Assembly: GCA_033002965.1 (NCBI GenBank)
Contig: JAURVB010007713.1
Span: 124,001 to 188,000 of the forward strand
From: Piper betle
Taxonomy: Eukaryota > Streptophyta > Magnoliopsida > Piperales > Piperaceae
DNA: 64,000 nucleotides
Reading direction: 5' to 3'
Shown here: piece by piece, positions 11,931 to 21,857 of the stretch
Layout of the letters: each line of letters begins with the position of its first letter
Numbering within the stretch: position 1 is the first letter of the stretch
Made by a program: the position numbers and the translations under genes
The notes under the pieces: model-generated
What the model was told of the DNA's origin: nothing
Database searches by the model: none
The model's input: the letters and a program-made list of their open reading frames with translations, nothing else

Positions 11931-12475
11931 CACAGTGGATACCTCCTCCGCATTGTTTTGGAGTATAGTGGAATCGCTCCACCGCATATTAAAATAAACA
12001 TAAGGAAATAGTGGAATGTACATGTTTTGTTTTATCTATTATACTACTTAGTGTTGTAATCACTAACGCGGAATTGCCTCCGCAGGTGTGCAGATACGAG
12101 ATTAGGTGATTGACATCCAGAGTATGGAGCAAAATAAATATGAGGACTCCTTTTTTTATTTAATTGAGAAATAAGTGTGGCTGCTGGGAAACGGTCCAAG
12201 ACTGTGGGATCTTTATATATGTTATTATTTATAAAAAATGTTTGACATAATTACTTTACTTTTGAGTAACACCTAGCCAGTTAGGCCCACAATATCGTGA
12301 AAAAAGGCGGGTCGTTACAGGTGGTATCAGAGCCGACCTGGTTCCGTGTTAGATGGTGGGCAGGATTAGAAACGATGGTTAGGTTACCAGTCACGGACCA
12401 AAAGGTCGTGGGCTGGGGCCAGCAACGGGCCAAGTATAGGCATTTCGGGTACAAAATTTCCTAAGGTGGGTGGAT

Positions 12476-13011
12476 TGTGAGATCACTCAACTTAGTGCCA
12501 CATCTAATACCTACTGGGAGAAGATCATGTTTATAAGTGGAAATGGACCATAGATCTTTAACTTTCGGGGTACCCATTTTAAAGAAATGACTTAGCCCAT
12601 TACGTTGCACTTTGGGCTGGGTCGTTACAGGTGGTATTAGAGCAAACCTGGTTCCATATTAGATAGTGGGCTGGACTAGGGACGTTGGCTAGGCTATCGG
12701 TCACGGGCCAAAAAGGTCGTGGCGTGAGGCTAGCAACGTGGCTGGACTAGGGACGTTGACTAGGCTGCCGATCACGGGCCATAAAGGTCGTGGGTTGGGG
12801 CTAGCAACGGGCCAAGTATAGGAATTTCGGGGACAAAATTTCCTAAGGTGGGTGGATTGTAGGATCCCTCAACTTAATCCCACATCTAATATCTACTAGG
12901 AGAAGATCCTGTTTATAAGTGGAAATGGACTATAGATCTTTAACTTCCGGGGTATCCATTTTAAAGAAATAACTTAGCCCATTACGTTGCACTTTGGGCT
13001 GGGTCGTTGCA
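12476..13011 (+). mobile_element. TRIM-like element, 154-bp LTRs (copy 2)
   Basis: LTRs at 12476-12629 and 12858-13011, each exactly 154 bp. The PBS after the first LTR reads TGGTATTAGAGC, a C-to-T change from the consensus. Confidence 0.75.
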
Positions 13012-13308
13012 TTGGTAGTTCTGCTGCTGTTGTTCTACGGACCCATTTGAGCTACACCCATGGTTGGCATTCTTGTGTTGCGTGGTATTCTTCCCCTATT
13101 TGTGTGAAAGATCATGCTCAAATACCAACTCATAAGTCCATCATGGTTCATTTATACATTCTTGTTTCAGTTTTGACTTAGCTTTATTAGTGAAGAACTT
13201 TGTTAATTAATAACATAACACAATGGAAAAAGATAATGACTGGACTTTTCAACAAGGTACTTGAGTCATAAAATATGAGCTTGTGGGAAACCGTGCTCTA
13301 ATACCACA
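13012..13308 (-). other. 5' internal part and PBS (internal 2)
   Basis: Equivalent of 8633-8925. The PBS on the minus strand next to LTR 3 reads TGTGGTATTAGAGC, better preserved than in internal 1. No gene. Confidence 0.6.
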
Positions 13309-14910
13309 TGTAATGACCCGCCATTTTTTCAAAATACTATGGGCCAAGATGGCTAGGCGTTACTCGAAATTAAACCAAACCAACCCTAACCGGTCCGGGC
13401 GTTACTCCACAGTCTTGGATCGTTTCCCAAAGCCACATCTATAACACAAGAAAATAAAACGAAGTCCAATTTATTATCTATTCTCCTACCCTGAGTTCGT
13501 AAAAGAACCAGCAACCATACTTTTATTTTTCCTTAGGTGAGCTGAAATCAAACAATCTTGATTAGCCTACATACCCATGTCGGGATCAAGCTCAATGTAG
13601 TTCTATAGGCTCTCAGGTCATTCTGAGATTAAAAGTTTGTCTCCTAGTTCATTTTGAGAATAAGTGGTCTCCCAGGTCATTCTGAGATTAGTCGTTATTA
13701 GCTATTAGGTCCATTTTGACATATCCATTATTAGCTGTCAGGTCCATTCTGACATATCCATTATTGGCTGTCAGGTCCATTCTGACATATCCATTATTAG
13801 CTGTCATGTCCATTCTGACATATTCATTAATAGCTGTCAGGTCTATTTTGACATATCCATTATTAGCTATCAGGTCTATTCTGACATATCCATTATTGAC
13901 TGTCAGGTCCATTCTGATATATCCATTATTGGCTGTCAGGTCCATTCTGACATATCTATTATTGGCTGTCAGGTCCATTCTGACATATCTATTATTGGCT
14001 GTCAGGTCCATTCTGACATGTCCATTACTAGCTGTCATGTCCATTCTAACATATCCATTGTTGGCTGTCAGGTCCATTTTGACATGTCCATTCTTGGCTG
14101 TCAGGTCTATTTTGACATGTCCATTGTTGGTTGTCAGGTTTATTCTGACAAGTCCATTGTTGGCTGTTAGGTCCATTCTGACATGTCCATTCTTGGCTAT
14201 CAGGTCCATTCTGACATGTCCATTCTTGGCTATCAGGTCCATTCTGACATGTCCATTCTTGGCAGTCAGGTCCATTCTAACATATCTATTGATGGCTGTC
14301 AGGTCCATTATGACAAATCCATTATTGGTTGTCAGGTCCATTCTGACATGTCCGTTAACAAAACAACTAAGAAATTCAAAGAATCCCAACAATTCTTGCC
14401 AATCGAAGGATGAAGCAAAGTAGCACACCCACAACAAAACAAACGCCCGACCCCAAAGACTCGCAGCAGTTCATACCAAGCAGTCGACAAGAACCCCATG
14501 CATAAGACGCTAGGGATCTAGCAACTTAGCAGGGCATCTCCAACAAACCTTGCATGCAAGAATCCTAATGGAAACAAATAAGATGAGGGATGAAATACTC
14601 ACACAGTAATGGGGAGGTTTGCCTGGGACGGAGATGAGGGATGAAATACTCCCTCCTCCTGCATATATATAGCTTCAACCATTCCCTCCATTAAATTCTC
14701 ATACCCCATCATCACATAGGTATTTCCTAAGTTGAACGAGCCCCTTCATTAAATTCTCACACCCCATCACCCTTTCATGAATAGGTATTTTCTAGGTGAC
14801 CTTAAGTCGAACCATGACCGGCCGACTTGATAACCAACCATATCGGTTCATCTATATTTATTTCATAATATTTAGGTTCGACTCTTCTAATAAAAATCAT
14901 GGTTTTCACA
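13309..14910 (-). repeat. LTR 3 of the tandem array
   Basis: 1602 bp. From 13309 to about 14620 it is almost base-identical to LTR 4, including every unit of the minisatellite except one visible G/T change (14254 region versus 18774 region). Its distal 300 bp match LTR 1 instead, so it is a mosaic. Confidence 0.85.
13690..14354. repeat. 33-bp minisatellite, about 20 units (LTR 3)
   Basis: Twenty or so units with a distinctive order of variant units (CATTCTTGGC, TAATAGC, GATGGC forms). The order is shared unit for unit with LTR 4. On the minus (element sense) strand a 249-codon frame runs through the array, mostly as HVRMDLTANNG-like units. Confidence 0.9.
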
Positions 14911-15174
14911 ATCTCCCCAACTTAGAGATATTTCGTCCCCGAAATATCATAACAGAAAGATGATAAGCATGATTAATTATATCTTCGGGATCTCAGGCTA
15001 CTCCTGTTGTTGCTTCAGAGGCTGACGATAGTCTTTTATCATGTGTCCCGTCCTGCCGCAATTGTAGCACTGACGGGGCTCGTTGCATTGCTCGGAATGC
15101 ATCTTGGTGCAATTTTTACATCGTCGATACAAAATCTCCTCAATCTTCCTTTTGAGGTTTCCATCTACATTCCC
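14911..15174 (-). pseudogene. gag zinc-knuckle remnant joined to element 3' end (internal 3)
   Basis: Matches internal 1 (6000-6263) essentially base for base, including the intact GGGGACGAAAT hallmark and the CYNCGRTGHM knuckle with Tyr at the last metal position. This supports a shared recent origin of units 1 and 3. Confidence 0.7.
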
Positions 15175-15929
15175 TTGGTTGTAAGATCCCTCAATTTAAT
15201 CCCACATCTAATACCTACTAGGAGAAGATCATGTTTGACTCGATACGGGTTGAGTTAAAAATGATAATAATAATACCAACTCGTATTAAAATAATTAAAA
15301 TAATTAATTTAAAGGGATACGAGTTAAGTGGTCAAATTAATAAATTTATAAATTATTACATGAAATTAATAAATTTCGATTAGGATAAACGGTAATTAAT
15401 TAATCGGCTTATTAAAAGCGATTAACTTAAATTGAAGAGTTATGAGGAATATTTAATAAAGACTTCACCTTTAGCATATAAAATTTATATTTGATAAATA
15501 AAACGATTATTCTTATAATAAATTCGTAAAGTAAAATAATGGATCAATAAAAGATAATCGTGTAGAAATCATGAGATAGCATAATTAATTAAATAAAGAA
15601 GTGTTGAACCTTATTGAATTAAATAAATTAATTAAGGTGGCATATATTAAATATTTAGTTGCGTGCATTTTCGATGCGAGTAAAATTATACTAATGTATA
15701 ATTTTATGCCTTCATTCATATTAGGGTTAGTGGATTACAGTCGGACGAACCCACAAGTCAGGTACGTATAATAGGTAGAACATCGTATTTTCCTTGTTGG
15801 TAGCCTAGGTCGGCCTGAGCCCAGATTCGACTACCATGCACCGAGTGCAACCGGGGTCAATGAATTGACTCAGTCCGACACTGGGTCGTGTTATGTGCGT
15901 GAATTTTGTAATGCATCGACATTGTTTCG

Positions 15930-16460
15930 GAGTAGTGATAGCCGCCCCATAAAAAGGCTATAACCGGGGTGTGTGAGGCACTGGTTCCTCCATCGCACTG
16001 GAGTGCAGTGATAGCCGCCCCATAAAAAGGCTACGGTCAGGGTGTGCGAGGCACTGGCACTGGAGTGCAGTGATAGCCGCCCCATAAAAAGGCTACGGCT
16101 AGGGTGTGTGAGGCACTGGCACTAGAGTTGGCAGTGAGAGCTTCCCCACAAACGGGGCATAGCAATCACCTGAGTGTAGTGATAGCCGCCCCACAAAAAG
16201 GATACGGCTGGGCTGTGCAAGGCATTGGCACTGGAGTGCAGTGATAGCCTCCCCATAAAAAGGCTACGGCCGGGGTATACGAGGCACTCGCACTAGAATT
16301 GGTAGTGAGAGCTTCCCCACAAATGGGGCATAGCAATCACCCGAGTGCAGTGATAGCTATCCTACAAAAAGGCTACGGCCGGGGTGTGCGAGGCACTGGC
16401 ACTGGAGACGGTAGTGGTAGCCTCCCCATAAAAAGGCTACGGTCGGGGTGTGCGGATCAC
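15930..16460. repeat. 62-bp tandem repeat in module a (copy 3)
   Basis: Same unit as at 7020-7560, with extra point changes (GGGTATACGAGGCACTCGC near 16275). Confidence 0.8.
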
Positions 16461-16998
16461 AGTAGATACCTCCTTCGCATTGTTTTGGAGTATAGTGGAA
16501 TCGCTACACCGCATATTAAAATAAACATAAGGAAATAGTGGAATGTACATGTTTTGTTTTATCTATTATACTACTTAGTGTTGTAATCACTAACGCGGAA
16601 TTGCCTCTGCAGGTGTGCAGATACAAGATTAGGTGATTGACATCCAGAGTATGGAGCAAAAAAATATGAGGACTCCTTTTTATTTAATTGAGAAATAAGT
16701 GTGGCTGCTGGGAAACGGTCTAAGACTGTGGGATCTTTATACATGTTATTATTTATAAAAAATATTTGACATAATTACTTTACTTTTGAGTAACACCTAG
16801 CCAGTTAGGCCCACAATATCGTGAAAAAGGAGGGTCGTTACAGGTGGTATCAGAGCCGACCTGGTTCCGTGTTAGATGGTGGGCAGGATTAGAAACGATG
16901 GCTAGGCTACCAGTCACGGACCAAAAGGTCGTGGGCTGGGGCTAGCAACGGGCCAAGTATAGGCATTTCGGGTACAAAATTTCCTAAGGTGGGTGGAT

Positions 16999-17533
16999 TG
17001 TGAGATCACTCAACTTAGTGCCACATCTAATACCTACTGGGAGAAGATCATGTTTATAAGTGGAAATGGACTATAGATCTTTAACTTTCGGGGTACCCAT
17101 TTTAAAGAAATGACTTAGCCCATTACGTTGCACTTTGGGCTGGGTCGTTACAGGTGGTATTAGAGCAAACCTGGTTCCATATTAGATAGTGGGCTGGACT
17201 AGGGACGTTGGCTAGGCTATCGGTCACGGGCCAAAAAGGTCGTGGCGTGAGGCTAGCAGCGGGCTGGACTAGGGACGTTGACTAGGCTGCCGATCACGGG
17301 CCATAAAGGTCGTGGGTTGGGGCTAGCAACGGGCCAAGTATAGGAATTTCGGGGACAAAATTTCCTAAGGTGGGTGGATTGTAGGATCCCTCAACTTAAT
17401 CCCACATCTAATATCTACTAGGAGAAGATCCTGTTTATAAGTGGAAATGGACTATAGATCTTTAACTTCCGGGGTATCCATTTTAAAGAAATAACTTAGC
17501 CCATTACGTTGCACTTTGGGCTGGGTCGTTGCA
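16999..17533 (+). mobile_element. TRIM-like element, 154-bp LTRs (copy 3)
   Basis: LTRs at 16999-17152 and 17380-17533, each exactly 154 bp. The PBS reads TGGTATTAGAGC, as in copy 2. Confidence 0.75.
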
Positions 17534-17830
17534 TTGGTAGTTCTGCTGCTGTTGTTCTACGGACCCATTTGAGCTACACCCATGGTTGGCATTCTTGTGT
17601 TGCGTGGTATTCTTCCCCTATTTGTGTGAAAGATCATGCTCAAATACCAACTCATAAGTCCATCATGGTTCATTTATACATTCTTGTTTCAGTTTTGACT
17701 TAGCTTTATTAGTGAAGAACTTTGTTAATTAATAACATAACACAATGGAAAAAGATAATGACTGGACTTTTCAACAAGGTACTTGAGTCATAAAATATGA
17801 GCTTGTGGGAAACCGTGCTCTAATACCACA
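17534..17830 (-). other. 5' internal part and PBS (internal 3)
   Basis: Equivalent of 8633-8925. The PBS abuts LTR 4, which in sense orientation is the first LTR of the array. No gene. Confidence 0.6.
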
Positions 17831-19431
17831 TGTAATGACCCGCCATTTTTTCAAAATACTATGGGCCAAGATGGCTAGGCGTTACTCGAAATTAAACCAA
17901 ACCAACCCTAACCGGTCCGGGCGTTACTCCACAGTCTTGGATCGTTTCCCAAAGCCACATCTATAACACAAGAAAATAAAACGAAGTCCAATTTATTATC
18001 TATTCTCCTACCCTGAGTTCGTAAAAGAACCAGCAACCATACTTTTATTTTTCCTTAGGTGAGCTGAAATCAAACAATCTTGATTAGCCTACATACCCAT
18101 GTCGGGATCAAGCTCAATGTAGTTCTATAGGCTCTCAGGTCATTCTGAGATTAAAAGTTTGTCTCCTAGTTCATTTTGAGAATAAGTGGTCTCCCAGGTC
18201 ATTCTGAGATTAGTCGTTATTAGCTATTAGGTCCATTTTGACATATCCATTATTAGCTGTCAGGTCCATTCTGACATATCCATTATTGGCTGTCAGGTCC
18301 ATTCTGACATATCCATTATTAGCTGTCATGTCCATTCTGACATATTCATTAATAGCTGTCAGGTCTATTTTGACATATCCATTATTAGCTATCAGGTCTA
18401 TTCTGACATATCCATTATTGACTGTCAGGTCCATTCTGATATATCCATTATTGGCTGTCAGGTCCATTCTGACATATCTATTATTGGCTGTCAGGTCCAT
18501 TCTGACATATCTATTATTGGCTGTCAGGTCCATTCTGACATGTCCATTACTAGCTGTCATGTCCATTCTAACATATCCATTGTTGGCTGTCAGGTCCATT
18601 TTGACATGTCCATTCTTGGCTGTCAGGTCTATTTTGACATGTCCATTGTTGGTTGTCAGGTTTATTCTGACAAGTCCATTGTTGGCTGTTAGGTCCATTC
18701 TGACATGTCCATTCTTGGCTATCAGGTCCATTCTGACATGTCCATTCTTGGCTATCAGGTCCATTCTGACATTTCCATTCTTGGCAGTCAGGTCCATTCT
18801 AACATATCTATTGATGGCTGTCAGGTCCATTATGACAAATCCATTATTGGTTGTCAGGTCCATTCTGACATGTCCGTTAACAAAACAACTAAGAAATTCA
18901 AAGAATCCCAACAATTCTTGCCAATCGAAGGATGAAGCAAAGTAGCACACCCACAACAAAACAAACGCCCGACCCCAAAGACTCGCAGCAGTTCATACCA
19001 AGCAGTCGACAAGAACCCCATGCATAAGACGCTAGGGATCTAGCAACTTAGCAGGGCATCTCCAACAAACCTTGCATGCAAGAATCCTAATGGAAACAAA
19101 TAAGATGAGGGATGAAATACTCACACAGTAATGTGGAGGTCGCCTGGGACGGAGATGAGCGATGAAATACTCCCTCCTCTTGCATATATATACACTTGAA
19201 CCATTCCCTCTATTAAATTCTCATACCCCATCATCAATAGGTATTTCCTAGGTTCAATGAGCCCCTTTATTAAATTCTCACACCCCATCACCCATTCATG
19301 AATAGGTATTTTCTAGGTGACCTTAAGTCGAACCATGGCCGACCGACTTGATAACCAACTATATCGGTTCATCTATATTTATTTCATAATATTTAGGTTC
19401 GACTCTTCTAATAAAAATCATGGTTTTCACA
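17831..19431 (-). repeat. LTR 4 of the tandem array
   Basis: 1601 bp, the sense-orientation 5' outer LTR. It ends at GGTTTTCACA, followed by the target duplication ATACT. The first ~1.3 kb are nearly identical to LTR 3, while the rest resembles LTR 2 with private changes. Confidence 0.85.
18212..18876. repeat. 33-bp minisatellite, about 20 units (LTR 4)
   Basis: Unit order is the same as in LTR 3. See that entry for the unit and the sense-strand open frame. Confidence 0.9.
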
Positions 19432-21060
19432 ATACTTGTCTTCTCTAGAGAAGGATGGATGTAGTCAAAGGTGTGTTAATGGAAAAAGGTGATCTAATAG
19501 AACTCACCATGTATACCTCAAAATATGAGGTGATCTAGAGGTCAAGCTGGCCTTGCAGCTTGCATCGTATTTGGACATGCAATGGGATACACCACAACAA
19601 GTGTATCATGATTGGCTTGGAAACTAGAATATGGTAGAGGTATAATCTATGAGATGTGCTAAGAGAGCCTCAAAGGTTTCCCCCAAAGTGGTTGTCTATA
19701 TAATGCAATCACTATGTCTTACCTAAGTTTACATAATGAGAAATGTGTATATGAGGATAAGGTGGTATATAAATAGATATATGAATGGTCAAGGTAGTGT
19801 CTATTCTGAAATGCTATTGTTGTCACTTACCGTGGATTTGGCCATCCTATACAAAAACTACAATGTACGCATCCCTAAGGATGGCTCCTAGAGCTCTAGG
19901 CTAATCAGTAAATATTAGGCAAGTGTTCCTTGATTATGTATATTCTAGTGGATGGAGAATAGTCATTCCAAAGAACCACTATCGTACCACTAGTCAACGA
20001 GAACCCATAATGAGGTTGGATAAGTATCTCATCCATTTATTTGTGTTTATAACCAGTCATCCAATACCGATTTGTGGTATTCTATTTTAACTAACTTAGC
20101 TACTACCACTAAGGTAAACTCACAAGCAGGGTTATAAAAAGGGTGTATGGAGGCTGCTACAATGCAAAAGTCGCACGCCATGAAACTACATAATAAACAC
20201 CTGCATCTCAAATGTCATGTGCCCACCTAGAAGCTGGTGAAGGCGATTTGGATCTCTGACCACCACCTAGTTGCTCTGGTCGCCGTTCATCTATTTGCCC
20301 AAATGCTACACTATGTGCTGCATGTCTATCATATTGGGGCTGACAATCTCACTTTATCTCATTTTGATATACCGCATAGTGAATGCCTATTAATTGTGTC
20401 ATGTCGATCTTTTGTTCTTACTACTTAATTATTGGTCATGTTGTCCAATCCTTATTCCCTTTCTTTTAGATTCTACCATATAGTCTAACTATATTTTTGT
20501 TTCTCCCAAGAAACTAGAGTACTCTACAATGCACTTGCATATCCTACCACAAGCCACTAGAGTATACCATCTCAATTGAGGATGCACCACTCAGATGGTG
20601 GTTGAGCTACTCGGACAGTAGTCGAGCTACTTAGACCGAGATCGAGCGACTTAGACGATAGTTGTGCTACTCGGGACAACGGTCGTGCTAATTAGATGAT
20701 AGTCAAGTTACTTAGATGGTGGTCGAGCTAGTCTGTGTACCTGCAAGCTAAAACAAGGTGACTGAGTACCAAATTCTACTAGCACATAAGATATTTATTC
20801 ACCCTCACTAGATAGACCATGCGTATGGGTGCGCTTAAAAATCGCAACTAAAATAGATAAAAGATAACACAGAAGAAGTAGAAACATACATGCCAATGAG
20901 GCTGTGGATTGACTCATGGGGGGTAAAATAATGTAACACAACCATAACACAAATTCACTACAATCACAGCAAATGCACAGCAGTACAACACATATCATAC
21001 AACATGAGCAACATAACCTTGCGTTCCAAAGGTTAGCCATCATAGTAGTCCAAGAAGTCG
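19432..21060. other. Geneless stretch, probable retroelement leader
   Basis: No domain or splice-linked coding series is recognised on either strand. Because a PBS and LTR start follow at 21061-21076 (minus strand), the right part (about 20730-21060) is likely leader/gag-5' sequence of a decayed minus-strand element. Open frames at 20237-20428 and 20795-21088 show no known motif. Confidence 0.4.
20588..20731. repeat. 20-bp minisatellite, about 7 units
   Basis: Degenerate units of the form GAGCTACTTAGACGRTRGTC repeat with a 20-base period (one unit is 21). Spacer-less, so not CRISPR-like. Flanking DNA is unique in the window. Confidence 0.8.
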
Positions 21061-21075
21061 GCTCTAATACCAAGT
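21061..21075 (-). other. Retroelement primer-binding site (minus strand)
   Basis: Reads ACTTGGTATTAGAGC on the minus strand, a one- or two-base variant of the initiator-Met-tRNA PBS TGGTATCAGAGC, directly adjoining TGTAACATCCC at 21076. Confidence 0.65.
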
Positions 21076-21796
21076 TGTAACATCCCAATTAGGCCTAAAG
21101 AATGGTCTAAATCCTAATGTTGTAATTCAGAAAACTGTTCATTAGACTACTAGCATACAAACTTTACAAAAATAGATCTTACCCTCAAGGAGGCTTAAGA
21201 CAGTAACCTTACCGACTTTTCATACAATGCATATTGATCATACTGCCATAGAAATGCTTTTACACTTAAGGCTTCAAATATGAGCACTTCGAGTCCCGAG
21301 AGAGGCATCACCTCCACGACAACTAAGAGGGTGAATTTACATATGAAATGGTCACTCCGAGCTACACGAAGACAATACCTCCAATACATCTATGAGGTTG
21401 AGATTTTCATAATGTGGATGCATGATCCAGTTCTTATACTTAGTTTCAACGTTTGAGTTAGTTAACTTATTCTTAGATGTTGTTGATCTTGCAGCAAAGT
21501 CAAGACTAGGTTGTGGTTACATGTTCTAGCTGCCCGCGAACAATACAAAGGCATCATCGCGTGCCAGGACATTAGACCCACACACTCGGTGTTCACATGA
21601 ACCCTTCAAGCGATATAAACTGTAAGCTCATGCAGTCCACATTTGTTTATCACACATATACAACTAGAACCAAATATATTTCACGTACCTTAATTACTCA
21701 TCGTCATGTTTAAAGACTTTGAGGCTTACACACCCTATATATGATCGTTAGAATGTCTAAAAGTAAACACTCTGCACAACGACGACGATGATGATG

Positions 21797-21857
<61 letters not shown>

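Larger units (their letters stand above)
10650..13011 (+). mobile_element. Nested composite retroelement in internal 2
   Basis: 2362 bp, again flanked by TTGGT on both sides at the same target site as in internal 1, so it was duplicated with the unit rather than inserted again. Module a is 10650-12319, followed by the PBS at 12322, and the 62-bp repeats lie at about 11405-11930. The repeats differ from copies 1 and 3 at several places (for example GGCTACGGCC where those read GGCTATAACC). Confidence 0.75.
15180..17533 (+). mobile_element. Nested composite retroelement in internal 3
   Basis: 2354 bp with TTGGT on both sides at the same site as the other two. Module a is 15180-16842, followed by the PBS at 16845, and the 62-bp repeats lie at about 15930-16460. 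Sequence is closest to copy 1 (shared GGCTATAACCGGGG and GGATACGGCTGGG variants). Confidence 0.75.
4449..19431 (-). mobile_element. Tandem LTR-retrotransposon array (4 LTRs, 3 internals)
   Basis: Four direct copies of a 1.45-1.60 kb LTR alternate with three 2.92-2.94 kb internal regions. On the plus strand each LTR starts TGTAAYRACCCGCC and ends GGTTTTCACA, so the element runs on the minus strand. Left of each internal copy of the LTR a PBS-like motif (GCTCTAATAC...) abuts it, and to the right lies the polypurine side of a gypsy 3' end. The array is bounded by ATCCT (4444-4448) and ATACT (19432-19436), a 5-bp target duplication with one mismatch. This arrangement follows from unequal recombination between LTRs of one inserted element rather than three insertions. 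No pol gene remains, so the element depended on others to move. Confidence 0.85.

Noticed and set aside
4449..19431. Centromeric or subtelomeric satellite
   Set aside because: The unit has LTR ends, PBS, purine tract and one outer target duplication, and only 3.4 copies.
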